Assembly (NCBI RefSeq): GCF_943913955.1
Contig: NZ_CALUAE010000029.1
Location: 1-64,000 of the forward strand
Source: Mycolicibacterium bacteremicum
GTDB taxonomy: Bacteria; Actinomycetota; Actinomycetes; Mycobacteriales; Mycobacteriaceae
Direction of reading: 5' to 3'
Length of the DNA: 64,000 nt
Both the position numbers and the translations under genes were made by a program. Numbering within the stretch: the first letter of the stretch is position 1; each line of letters opens with the position of its first letter. Shown here piece by piece: positions 24,357 to 33,090 of this stretch. The notes under the pieces are model-generated. The model had not been told where the DNA came from, did no database searches, and saw nothing but the letters and a program-made list of their open reading frames with translations.

Positions 24357-25976
24357 TCAGAGTCCCAGGATCTGCACACTCTCCTCGCGCATCTGCACCT
24401 TGCGGATCTTTCCGGTGACGGTCATCGGGAATTCCTCGACCAGGTGCACATAGCGCGGGATCTTGTAGTGCGCCAGCTTGCCCTCGGCGAACGTGCGCAC
24501 GGCGGCGGCGTCCAGCGCGTCGGCGCCCGGTTTCATCTTGATCCAGGCGCAGATCTCCTCGCCGTACCTGGCATCGGGCACCCCGATCACCTGGGCGTCC
24601 TCGATGCCGGGATGGGTGTAGAGGAACTCCTCGATCTCGCGCGGGTAGACGTTCTCACCACCGCGGATCACCATGTCCTTGATACGCCCGACGATGGTGC
24701 AGTAGCCGTCGGCGCGCATGACCGCGAGGTCGCCGGTGTGCATCCAGCCGTGGTCATCGATGGCGTCGGCGGTTTTCTCGGGGTCCTCCCAATACCCCAG
24801 CATCACCGAGTACCCGCGGGTGCAGAACTCGCCCGGCTGACCACGTTCGACGATGTCCCCGGTGTTCGGGTCGACGATCTTCACCTCGACGTGCGGGTGC
24901 GCGCGGCCGATGGTCGCGGTGCGCCGCTCCAGGTCGTCGTCGTGCAGCGTCTGGCACGACACCGGGGAAGTCTCGGTCATACCGTAGGCGATGGCGACCT
25001 CGGCCATGTGCATCTCGTTGATGCAGCGCTTCATCACCTCGATGGGGCAGACCGCACCGGCCATGATGCCGGTCCGCAGGCTCGACAGATCGCGCTCGGG
25101 GAAGCTCGGATGGTTCTGCATGGCGATGAACATGGTCGGCACACCGTAGACGCCGGTACACCGTTCGGCCTCAATGGTTTCCAGCGTGATACCCGGGTCG
25201 AAGCCCGGCGCCGGGATCACCATGGTGACGCCGTGGGTGGTGCAGCCGAGGTTGCCCATCACCATGCCGAAGCAGTGGTAGAACGGCACCGGGATGCACA
25301 GCCGGTCGCCGGGTCGCAGGTTGATGCCCTCGGTCACGAAGAAACCGTTGTTCAGGATGTTGCGGTGCGACAGCGTGGCACCCTTCGGGAAACCCGTTGT
25401 GCCCGAGGTGTACTGAATGTTGATCGGGTCGGTGTTCGTCAGAGTTGCCTGCCGCTGGGCCAGTTCGTGCCCGTCGACGGCATCGGCGCGCAACGCCTCC
25501 CAGTCCGGCGTGCCGAGGAAGATGACCTCGCTGAGTGCCGGCGCCTGGCCCCGCACCTCGTCGACCATGGCGACATAGTCACTGCTCTTGAACTCGGTCG
25601 CCGAGATCAGCGTCCGCACACCGGATTGATTGAGCACATAAGCCAATTCGTGGGTGCGGTAGGCGGGGTTGATGTTGACCAGGATGGCGCCGATCTTGGC
25701 GGTCGCGTACTGGACGATGGTCCATTCCGATCGGTTCGGCGACCAGATGCCCACCCGGTCGCCCTTGGCGATACCGCGGCCGAGCAGCCCGCGGGCGACG
25801 ATGTCGATCTCCGCGTCGAGTTCCCGGTAGGTCCAGCGCTTGCCCTGTGCGACGTCGACCAACGCCTCGATGTCGGGGTGCGCGGCCACGGTGCGTTCGA
25901 AATTCGCGCCGATGGTCTCTTCCAGGATGGGGGTCGCGGTCGGCCCGGCGTCATAGCTCTTCATCACTCGCCTCAT
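24357..25976 (-). CDS. Acyl-CoA synthetase (AMP-forming, FadD35-like)
   Basis: A 539-residue ANL-superfamily ligase that activates a carboxylic acid to acyl-AMP and then acyl-CoA. Motifs are the P-loop YTSGTTGFPKGATLSH, the adenylate motif AYGMTETSPV, HTGDLAVMRADGY, the hinge VGRIKDMVIRGGENVYPREIEEFL, and the C-terminal catalytic Lys in MTVTGKIRKVQM. The N-terminus and length resemble FadD35 of M. tuberculosis, a medium-chain type. The ATG 25974-25976 overlaps the stop of the second synthetase gene (ATGA); Met5 is an alternative. With that gene and the divergent GAF-LuxR regulator it makes a fatty-acid or aromatic-acid activation module. Confidence 0.94.
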   Translation of the reverse strand: MRRVMKSYDAGPTATPILEETIGANFERTVAAHPDIEALVDVAQGKRWTYRELDAEIDIVARGLLGRGIAKGDRVGIWSPNRSEWTIVQYATAKIGAILVNINPAYRTHELAYVLNQSGVRTLISATEFKSSDYVAMVDEVRGQAPALSEVIFLGTPDWEALRADAVDGHELAQRQATLTNTDPINIQYTSGTTGFPKGATLSHRNILNNGFFVTEGINLRPGDRLCIPVPFYHCFGMVMGNLGCTTHGVTMVIPAPGFDPGITLETIEAERCTGVYGVPTMFIAMQNHPSFPERDLSSLRTGIMAGAVCPIEVMKRCINEMHMAEVAIAYGMTETSPVSCQTLHDDDLERRTATIGRAHPHVEVKIVDPNTGDIVERGQPGEFCTRGYSVMLGYWEDPEKTADAIDDHGWMHTGDLAVMRADGYCTIVGRIKDMVIRGGENVYPREIEEFLYTHPGIEDAQVIGVPDARYGEEICAWIKMKPGADALDAAAVRTFAEGKLAHYKIPRYVHLVEEFPMTVTGKIRKVQMREESVQILGL

Positions 25977-27688
25977 ACTTTCCCGTCGCTTCGCTCGCCC
26001 AGGAGATCCTCGTAGCGGTATTCGGTGTCGATCGGGGTGCCCGACCCGTGTGCCTCATCTTCGCGCTTGCGCAGCTCGACGCGCCGGATCTTGCCCGAAA
26101 TCGTCTTGGGCAGTTCGAAGAACTCGACGCGGCGCACCTTCAGATACGGCGCCAGGTGATCGCGGGCGTATTCCATGATGCCTCTGGCGGTTTCGGCGTC
26201 GGCGGGCCAGCCATCGGCCAGCGCGACATAGGCCTTGGGGATCGCCAGCCGGGTGTCGTGGGGTTGCGGGACGATGGCGGCCTCGACGACGGCCGGATGC
26301 TCGATCAGCACGCTCTCCAGCTCGAACGGCGAGATCTTGTAGTCGCTGGATTTGAAGACGTCGTCGGTGCGCCCGATGTAGGTGATGTAGCCGTCGGAAT
26401 CGCGGGCTGCCACGTCACCGGTGTGGTAGTACCCGCCGGACATGACGGCATCGTTGCGCTTGGGGTCACCGAGGTAGCCGGTCATCAGGTTGACCGGCCG
26501 GGTGCTCAGGTCCAGGCAGATCTCGCCCTCGTCGGCGAGATGTCCGGTCAGCGGGTCGACGAGCACCACCGGCACGCCGGGCATCGGCCGGCCCATCGAG
26601 CCGGGTTTGACGGGCTGGCCGGGGGTGTTGCCGATCTGCAGGGTGGTCTCGGTCTGCCCGAAGCCGTCGCGGATGGTCAGCCCCCAGGCGCGTTCGACAG
26701 CGGAGATGACCTCGGGGTTGAGCGGCTCGCCGGCACCCAGGATCTCGCGCAACCCTTCGGGTTTCGCGCCGAGATCGGCCTGGATGAGCATCCGCCACAC
26801 CGTCGGCGGCGCACAGAAGGTGTTGACGCCCGCGCGACGGATCTGGTGCAGCAGCGCGGCGGCGTCGAAGCGGGCGTAGTTGTAGACGAAGATGGTCGCC
26901 TCGGCGATCCACGGTGCGAAGAAGCAGCTCCAGGCGTGCTTGGCCCAGCCCGGCGAGCTGATCGCCAGGTGCACGTCGCCGGGGGTGACGCCGATCCAGG
27001 CCATCGTCGACATGTGTCCGACCGGGTAGGACACATGGGAGTGCTCGACGAGTTTGGGCTTGCTGGTGGTGCCGGAGGTGAAGTAGACGAGCAGCGGGTC
27101 GTCGACGGCGGTGACCGAGCGGAACGTTTCCGGCGCCATGTCGTACGCATCGGCGTAGGACTGCCAGCCCTCGACATCTCCGATGCTGATCCGCACGTAG
27201 TCGCCGGGCACGTCGTCGAATTTCGGCGCATCGGCGGCGTTGGCGATGACGAAGCGCGCTCCCCCGCGGTCGATGCGGTCCTTCAGGTCGGCCGGGCCGA
27301 GCGCGCCGGTGGTGGGCATGACGACCGCGCCGAGTTTGGCGATCGCGAGCATGGCCTCCCACAGTTCGACCTGATTGCCAAGCATCAGGATGACGCGCTC
27401 GCCCTTGCCGACGCCCAGGCCCCTCAGCCACGTGGCCACGCGGTTCGAGCGCTCGGACATCTCGGCGAAACTGATCTTCGCCTCACTGCCGTCCTGCTCG
27501 ACGATCCACAGGGCGGGCCGGTCTGCGGTGGCGGGGTCGCGGGCGATGACGTCGAACCAGTCGATGGCCCAGTTGAAGGTGCCCTCGATCTGTGGCCATT
27601 CGAAGGTCTCGACCGCCTTGTCATAGTCGCTGATCACGGCCACCAGCTGGTCGCGGGTGGCGCGATAGCGCTCGGTGTTGTTGCTCAT
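25973..27688 (-). CDS. Acyl-CoA synthetase (AMP-forming, medium-chain ACSM-like)
   Basis: A 571-residue ANL ligase of the acetyl-CoA synthetase-like/ACSM branch. The P-loop is YFTSGTTSKPKLVEHSH, the adenylate motif DGFGQTETTLQIGN, and YYHTGDVAARDSDGYITYIGRTDDVFKSSDYKISPFELE forms the A8 hinge region with SSDYKISP, typical of ACSM enzymes. The catalytic lysine is in KTISGKIRRVELR. The region around SSPGWAKHAWSCFFAPW corresponds to the acyl pocket and suggests a medium-chain or aryl acid. It is the first gene of the two-synthetase operon and is divergent from the LuxR-type regulator across 56 nt. Two different ligase types in one operon suggest complementary substrates. Confidence 0.93.
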   Translation of the reverse strand: MSNNTERYRATRDQLVAVISDYDKAVETFEWPQIEGTFNWAIDWFDVIARDPATADRPALWIVEQDGSEAKISFAEMSERSNRVATWLRGLGVGKGERVILMLGNQVELWEAMLAIAKLGAVVMPTTGALGPADLKDRIDRGGARFVIANAADAPKFDDVPGDYVRISIGDVEGWQSYADAYDMAPETFRSVTAVDDPLLVYFTSGTTSKPKLVEHSHVSYPVGHMSTMAWIGVTPGDVHLAISSPGWAKHAWSCFFAPWIAEATIFVYNYARFDAAALLHQIRRAGVNTFCAPPTVWRMLIQADLGAKPEGLREILGAGEPLNPEVISAVERAWGLTIRDGFGQTETTLQIGNTPGQPVKPGSMGRPMPGVPVVLVDPLTGHLADEGEICLDLSTRPVNLMTGYLGDPKRNDAVMSGGYYHTGDVAARDSDGYITYIGRTDDVFKSSDYKISPFELESVLIEHPAVVEAAIVPQPHDTRLAIPKAYVALADGWPADAETARGIMEYARDHLAPYLKVRRVEFFELPKTISGKIRRVELRKREDEAHGSGTPIDTEYRYEDLLGERSDGKV

Positions 27689-27744
27689 GGCGACTAGGAT
27701 CTAGGTCACAGTTGCCCGCCCGCTACCCCCGAAAGAGGGGACCC

Positions 27745-28560
27745 GTGCCATCCCTGCTCCGGCCCCGCGACACCGACGCCGTGCGCGCCGAGTTACGTCG
27801 GGTGGCCGTCGAGGGTGACGTGCCGGTGCTGTTCGGGGGCGAGGTACACGACGATGCGCTGTTGCTCACCGAGTTCGTCGGCACCCGGACCACCGGGCTG
27901 CGCGGGCTGGTGGTGCGGTCCAGTTCCGGGCTGGGCGGGGCCAGCATGGTCGCCGGCCGGCCGCTGGCGGTGTCGGACTATCGCAACGCCGCGAGCATCA
28001 CCCATGACTACGACACGCCGGTGCTGACCGAGGGCATCCGGTCGGTGCTGGCGGTGCCGGTCGTGGTCGACGGGGTGCCGCGGGCAATGCTGTACGGCGC
28101 GTATCGGTCGGGGGCGCCGTTCGGTGGGCTGGCCGCGGACCTGATGGTGGGCTCGGCGCGACGGCTGGCCCACGAGTTGCGGGTGCGCGACGAGGTGGAC
28201 CGCCGGATGCGGTTGCTGGAGGCCCGGGCCGCCGGCGCGGCGAACCCGGAAACCATCCGCGAGGTCTACGCCGGCCTGCGCACGCTCGCCGCGCGCACCG
28301 ATGACGCCACCGGCAGCGAACTGCACCGGCTGGCGGATCTGTTGTCCGCGCCGGCCGCCTCGGAGTTCCACCTGACACCCCGTGAGCTCGACGTGCTGGC
28401 CCAGATCGCGCTGGGCTGCACCAATGCCGAGGCCGCCGAACGACTTTCGCTCAAGACCGAGACGGTGAAAAGTTATCTGCGCAGCGCCGCCGCCAAACTC
28501 GGCACGAAGACCCGGCACGAGGCGGTGTCGAAGGCGCGCCGCGCCGGGCTCATTCCCTAA
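27745..28560 (+). CDS. GAF-like domain LuxR-type transcriptional regulator
   Basis: A 271-residue protein. Residues about 20-150 form a GAF-like sensor (GLRGLVVRSSSGLGGASMVA, ITHDYDTPVLTEGIRSVLAV), then a helical linker. The C-terminal LuxR helix-turn-helix starts at FHLTPRELDVLAQIALGCTN and continues AEAAERLSLKTETVKSYL. No receiver domain is present, so it probably senses a small molecule through the GAF unit. GTG 27745 is chosen because GAAAGAGGGG lies just upstream; a TTG at 27712 is less likely. Being divergent from the two acyl-CoA synthetase genes, it likely controls them. It overlaps the convergent ABC exporter gene by 4 nt. Confidence 0.9.
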   Translation: MPSLLRPRDTDAVRAELRRVAVEGDVPVLFGGEVHDDALLLTEFVGTRTTGLRGLVVRSSSGLGGASMVAGRPLAVSDYRNAASITHDYDTPVLTEGIRSVLAVPVVVDGVPRAMLYGAYRSGAPFGGLAADLMVGSARRLAHELRVRDEVDRRMRLLEARAAGAANPETIREVYAGLRTLAARTDDATGSELHRLADLLSAPAASEFHLTPRELDVLAQIALGCTNAEAAERLSLKTETVKSYLRSAAAKLGTKTRHEAVSKARRAGLIP

Positions 28561-30383
28561 GCCAGCGACTCCACCCACGCCCGGTGCAACCCGGCGAACC
28601 GCCCACCGGCGTCGATCAGCTCCTCCGGCGGCCCGTCCTCGACGACCTCGCCGTGCTCGAGCACCAGCACCCGGTCCGCGCTCAACACCGTCGACAGCCG
28701 GTGTGCGATCACTACGGCGGTGCGGTCGGCCAGCACGGTCGTCATGGCGCGCTGCACCATCCGCTCACTCGGGATGTCCAGCGAGGAGGTGGCCTCGTCC
28801 AGGATCAGCACCGCCGGATCGGCCAGGAACGCCCGGGCGAACGCGATCAGCTGACGCTGACCCGCCGACAGCCGGCCACCGCGTTTGGCCACATCGGTCA
28901 GGAACCCCTCGGGCAGCCCGTCGATGAAGCGGTCCGCCCCCACGGCCACCGCCGCAGAGCGCACCTCGGCATCCGACGCCGACGGCCGGCCGAACCGGAT
29001 GTTGTCGGCGATCGTCCCCTCGAACATGAAGTTCTCCTGGGTCACCATCACCACCTGCTTGCGCAAGTCACTCTGCGCGACATCACGCAGGTCGATCCCG
29101 TCCAGGGTCACCGCCCCGCTGACCGGGTCGTAGAACCGGGCCAGCAGCTTGGCGATCGTCGTCTTCCCGGCACCGGTGGTGCCGACCAGCGCGACGGTCT
29201 GCCCGGCCGGGATGTCCAAGGTCAGCGACGGCAGGACCGGCCGGTCCGGCACATAGGAGAACTGCACATCGTCGAAGGAGATGTGGCCCTGCACTTCGTC
29301 CAGCGGCACCGGGTGCGCCGGATCCTCGATACCGGGATCCTGGGCGAGCACCCCGGCGATCTTCTCCAGCGCCGCCGAGGCGGACTGGAAGGTGTTGAAG
29401 AACTGCGAGATCTCCTGCATCGGCTCGAAGAAGATGCGTAGGTAGAGCAGGAACGCGGTCAGCGTGCCGAGCGTCATCTCATCGTGCAGCACCAGGTAGC
29501 CGCCGTAGAGCAGCACCGCGCCGGTGGTGAGGTTGCCGGTCAGCCGCACCGCGGGCATGAAGATGGCCAGCAGTTTGAAGGCCCGCTCGTTGATCGACTT
29601 GTACTGGTCGGCAACGTCTTCGAAGATCTCCTGGTTGCGCGGCTCGCGGCGGTAGGCCTGGACGGCCTTGATACCGGTCATGGTCTCGACGAACTGCACG
29701 ATCACCAGCGCGGCGGCCTCGCGGACCTTGCGGTAGGTCTTGGACGACTCGTTGCGGAACCACCACGTCAGCAGCACCAGAATCGGGAACGCGGTCAGGC
29801 ACACCAATCCGAGCCGCCAGTCCAGCACCACCAGCAGCACGGCGGTGCCGAACATCGTCAGCACCGCGGTGATCAGTCCGTCGAAGCCGGTGGCCAGCAT
29901 GTCCTGGATGGCGTCGACATCGTTGGTGGACCGGGCCACCACCCGACCGGAGGTGTACCGGTCGTGGAACGCCACGTCCAGACGCTGGAAGTGCCGGAAC
30001 AGCCTGCGCCGCAACTCGATCAGAATCTCCTGACCGATCCGCCCGGACCGGCGCAGGAAGTACATCCGGCCGGTGGCCTGCACCGTCACCACACCGCACA
30101 GCGCGGCCAGGATGAGGATGAGTTCACGGGCGGTGCCACCCTCGACGATCGGCGGGATGCCGTGGTCGATACCGCGTTGCACCAGCAGCGGCACCGACAA
30201 CCGGGCGGCGTTCTCGACCACGACCACGACCGCCAGCAGGGCGACGATCTTCTTGTACGGCCGCAGTAGCGAACCCAACAGCGAACGGGCCTCGCGGCGC
30301 CGGGAGATCGACTCGTCGATCGGCAGGTTCTCGTCGGCCGCTTCGACGGCCTGGCCGCGCCACTCCGTATTAGATACGGTCAT
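28557..30383 (-). CDS. ABC exporter, subunit with canonical Walker B (Rv1272c/Rv1273c-like heterodimer)
   Basis: A 608-residue type IV ABC exporter half-transporter. Six membrane helices (about residues 40-330) precede an ATPase domain with Walker A LVGTTGAGKTT, Q-loop VTQENFMFEG, signature RLSAGQRQL, Walker B AVLILDEATSSLD and H-loop VVIAHRLST. The signature has Ala in place of the second Gly. The partner gene upstream (ATGA overlap) has a normal LSGGQ signature but Asp in place of the catalytic Glu. The pair therefore has one active and one degenerate ATP site, the pattern of heterodimeric exporters such as BmrCD or TM287/288. Likely lipid or drug export; substrate unknown. Confidence 0.94.
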   Translation of the reverse strand: MTVSNTEWRGQAVEAADENLPIDESISRRREARSLLGSLLRPYKKIVALLAVVVVVENAARLSVPLLVQRGIDHGIPPIVEGGTARELILILAALCGVVTVQATGRMYFLRRSGRIGQEILIELRRRLFRHFQRLDVAFHDRYTSGRVVARSTNDVDAIQDMLATGFDGLITAVLTMFGTAVLLVVLDWRLGLVCLTAFPILVLLTWWFRNESSKTYRKVREAAALVIVQFVETMTGIKAVQAYRREPRNQEIFEDVADQYKSINERAFKLLAIFMPAVRLTGNLTTGAVLLYGGYLVLHDEMTLGTLTAFLLYLRIFFEPMQEISQFFNTFQSASAALEKIAGVLAQDPGIEDPAHPVPLDEVQGHISFDDVQFSYVPDRPVLPSLTLDIPAGQTVALVGTTGAGKTTIAKLLARFYDPVSGAVTLDGIDLRDVAQSDLRKQVVMVTQENFMFEGTIADNIRFGRPSASDAEVRSAAVAVGADRFIDGLPEGFLTDVAKRGGRLSAGQRQLIAFARAFLADPAVLILDEATSSLDIPSERMVQRAMTTVLADRTAVVIAHRLSTVLSADRVLVLEHGEVVEDGPPEELIDAGGRFAGLHRAWVESLA

Positions 30384-32167
30384 TGCCCGGCCTCCGCGAA
30401 CTCCTCGTCGGCGGCCAGCAGGTACCGGTACTCGGGCGCATCTGCCAGCAGCTCGGCATGCGTGCCGACCCGGGTGACGGTCCCGTTCTCCAGCAGCGCG
30501 ACCCGGTCGGCGAGCAGCACCGTCGACGCGCGGTGGGCCACCACGATGCCGGTGACATCGCGCAGCACCCGGCCCAGCGCCTCGGTGACCTCGGCCTCGG
30601 TGTGCACGTCGAGCGCGGACAGGGTGTCGTCGAGCACCAGGATGCGCGGTTCGGCGATGATGGCGCGGGCCAGCGAAAGCCGTTGCCGTTGACCGCCGGA
30701 CAGGCTCATGCCCTGCTCACCGATGCGGGTGTCCAGGCCGAACGGCAGGTCGTAGACGAATCCGGCCGAGGCCACCTCGATGCCGCGGGCCAGATCCTCG
30801 TCGGTGGCCTCCGGATTGCCCAGCCGCAGGTTCTCGGCGACCGACATGGAGAACAGTGTCGGGTCCTCGAACGCGGTGGCCACGGCATGCCGCAGCGCGG
30901 GCAGCGACAGCTCGCGGATATCGGTGCCGTCGACCAGGATGGCGCCCTCATCGACGTCGTGCAGCCGCGACAACAGCGAGGCCAGCACCGACTTGCCGGA
31001 CCCCGTGGCGCCGACCAGGGCGACCGTCTCCCCCGACTCGACCGTCAGGTTCACATGGCGCAGAGCCCAGTCGGACGAGTCCGGGAACCGGAACCCGACG
31101 TCGACCAGCTGCAGCCGGCCACCGCGTGGCGAATCGGCGACCGCACCGTCGGTGATGGTGCGCGGCTCGTCGAAGATCTCGGCGACGCGGTTGGCCGCCG
31201 TCATCGATTCCTGCGTCATCGACAGCAGGAAGCCCAGCGAGGCGATCGGCCAGACCAGCGACAGCATCATCGTGATGAACGCGACCAGGGTGCCCATGGT
31301 GACCAGGCCGTGCCCGGCGGCGTACGCGCCGAAGCCCAGCACGATGATCAGCGTGATGTTCGGGATGACCTCCAACAGCGTCCAGAACTTGGCCGACACC
31401 GCGACCTTGCGGATCTCGGTGTCGAACAGGTTCGTCGCACGCTCGTCGAAGCCGCGGTAGGCATACTCCTCGCGGCCGAAGGACTTGATGACCCGCAGAC
31501 CGAGCGCGGACTCCTCGACGTGGGTGGCGACATTGCCGGCCTGATCCTGCGATTGCCGCGACAGCCGGGTGAACTTGCGCTGGAAATGCAGGATCGTCAC
31601 GGTGATCGGCACGATGGCCACCATCACCACGACGCCGAGCGGCCAGTACATGCTCAGCAGGATCGCCGTCACCACGATGATCTGGACGATGTTGAGTATC
31701 AGGAACAGCAACCCGAAGGACAGGAACTGCCGGATGGCGGACAGGTCGTTCATCACCCGCGACAGCAGCTGCCCGGACTGCCAGTTGCCGTGGAACGACA
31801 TCGGCAGCACCTGCAGGCGCGCGTAGAGGTCCTTGCGGATATCGGCCTCGACCCCCATGGTGGCGCGGGCCACCAGCCAACGCCGAACGAACCACAGCAC
31901 GGCCTCGGTGACCAGCAGCGCCATCGCGGCCAGCCCCAGCGTCCACAGGCCGGCCGAGTCCTTCTCACGCACCGGCCCGTCGATGACGGCCTTGGTGAGC
32001 AGCGGCACCGACACCGTCGCGCCGAGGCTGACGAAGGCCGCGACCACCATCGCGATCCAGCGGACGCGGTAGGGCTTCAGGTAGGGCAGCAGCCGCAGGA
32101 TGTCCGAGGAGGTGCGGATGCGCTGTGGAGGCGGCGCGATCGCCGGTACCGATACAAGCCCTGCCAC
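30380..32167 (-). CDS. ABC exporter, subunit with degenerate catalytic site
   Basis: A 595-residue ABC exporter half-transporter with six helices (about residues 30-310) and an ATPase domain: Walker A VGATGSGKSVLASLLSRL, Q-loop TAFEDPTLFSM, signature SLSGGQRQRLSL, Walker B ILVLDDTLSALD and H-loop IVVAHRAST. Asp replaces the catalytic Glu after Walker B, so this subunit supplies the degenerate site. The Q-loop Gln is also replaced by Glu. I chose GTG 32165-32167 because GGGGAGGAGG lies 7 nt upstream; an ATG at 32191 would add eight Gly-rich residues. It is first in the exporter operon and divergent from prrA across about 204 nt. Confidence 0.93.
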   Translation of the reverse strand: MAGLVSVPAIAPPPQRIRTSSDILRLLPYLKPYRVRWIAMVVAAFVSLGATVSVPLLTKAVIDGPVREKDSAGLWTLGLAAMALLVTEAVLWFVRRWLVARATMGVEADIRKDLYARLQVLPMSFHGNWQSGQLLSRVMNDLSAIRQFLSFGLLFLILNIVQIIVVTAILLSMYWPLGVVVMVAIVPITVTILHFQRKFTRLSRQSQDQAGNVATHVEESALGLRVIKSFGREEYAYRGFDERATNLFDTEIRKVAVSAKFWTLLEVIPNITLIIVLGFGAYAAGHGLVTMGTLVAFITMMLSLVWPIASLGFLLSMTQESMTAANRVAEIFDEPRTITDGAVADSPRGGRLQLVDVGFRFPDSSDWALRHVNLTVESGETVALVGATGSGKSVLASLLSRLHDVDEGAILVDGTDIRELSLPALRHAVATAFEDPTLFSMSVAENLRLGNPEATDEDLARGIEVASAGFVYDLPFGLDTRIGEQGMSLSGGQRQRLSLARAIIAEPRILVLDDTLSALDVHTEAEVTEALGRVLRDVTGIVVAHRASTVLLADRVALLENGTVTRVGTHAELLADAPEYRYLLAADEEFAEAGQ

Positions 32168-32371
32168 GTCACCACCTCCTCCCCGACCCATCTTGAGTTC
32201 TACGCCATGAATCCGACAACCGGATTAACCGGCGTGCGGCCAACGTAAAACCTCAACAATGGATGAGGTCAATTGTTTCCCGCCGCGGGGATCGGGCCAC
32301 CTGCGCGACGAGGTGACGCGGGTGACCCAGCATCCCCCAGCCGTCGACCCCGATGGGGCAGTATTGGCGGC

Positions 32372-33076
32372 ATGGAAAGTGGTTCCTCGACCTCGCCTCG
32401 GGTCCTCGTCGTCGACGACGACCCCGACGTTCTCGCCTCGCTGGAACGCGGGCTGCGGCTGTCCGGCTTCGAGGTGTCCACCGCCGTCGACGGCGCCGAG
32501 GCCCTGCGCAGCGCAACCGAGACCCGCCCGGACGCCATCGTCCTCGACATCAACATGCCGGTGCTCGACGGGGTCAGCGTGGTCACCGCGCTGCGCGCCA
32601 TGGACAACGACGTGCCCGTCTGCGTGCTGTCGGCCCGCACCAGCGTCGACGACCGGGTGGCCGGGCTGGAGGCCGGCGCCGATGACTACCTGGTCAAGCC
32701 GTTCGTCCTGCAGGAACTGGTGGCCCGGGTGAAGGCGCTGCTGCGCCGCCGCGGCTCGACGGCGACCTTCTCCTCGGAGACCATCTCGGTGGGCCCACTG
32801 GAGGTCGACATCCCGGGCCGGCGCGCCCGGGTCAACGGCGCCGACGTCGACCTGACCAAACGCGAGTTCGACCTGTTGGCCGTGCTGGCCGAGCACAAGA
32901 CCGCGGTGCTCTCGCGCGCCCAGCTGCTCGAGCTGGTGTGGGGTTATGACTTCGCCGCCGACACCAACGTCGTCGACGTGTTCATCGGCTACCTGCGCCG
33001 CAAGCTGGAAGCCGGCGGGGCGCCGCGGCTGTTGCACACCGTGCGCGGTGTGGGCTTCGTGCTGCGGACCCAGTAG
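32372..33076 (+). CDS. prrA: Response regulator PrrA
   Basis: A 234-residue OmpR-family regulator nearly identical to M. tuberculosis PrrA (Rv0903c) as recalled: SPRVLVVDDDPDVLASLERG, IVLDINMPVLDGVSVVTALR with the phosphorylated Asp, and the winged helix VDLTKREFDLLAVLAEHKTA with LLHTVRGVGFVLR. PrrA is essential in M. tuberculosis. With PrrB it responds to nitrogen state, pH, oxygen and the intracellular environment. The ATG at 32372 (MESGSS) fits; the in-frame upstream stretch from 32273 lacks a ribosome site. The 204 nt before it holds no feature I can name beyond presumed promoters for prrA and the divergent ABC exporter. Confidence 0.97.
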   Translation: MESGSSTSPRVLVVDDDPDVLASLERGLRLSGFEVSTAVDGAEALRSATETRPDAIVLDINMPVLDGVSVVTALRAMDNDVPVCVLSARTSVDDRVAGLEAGADDYLVKPFVLQELVARVKALLRRRGSTATFSSETISVGPLEVDIPGRRARVNGADVDLTKREFDLLAVLAEHKTAVLSRAQLLELVWGYDFAADTNVVDVFIGYLRRKLEAGGAPRLLHTVRGVGFVLRTQ

Positions 33077-33090
33077 GCCACACTTAGCCC

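Noticed and set aside
23484..26015. 843-codon plus-strand open frame antisense to the rhomboid and acyl-CoA synthetase genes
   Set aside because: No recognisable domain; overlaps two catalytically complete genes entirely.
27694..27705. Direct repeat CTAGG-AT-CTAGG between the synthetase and LuxR genes as an operator
   Set aside because: Too short and only two copies; could be the promoter region by chance.
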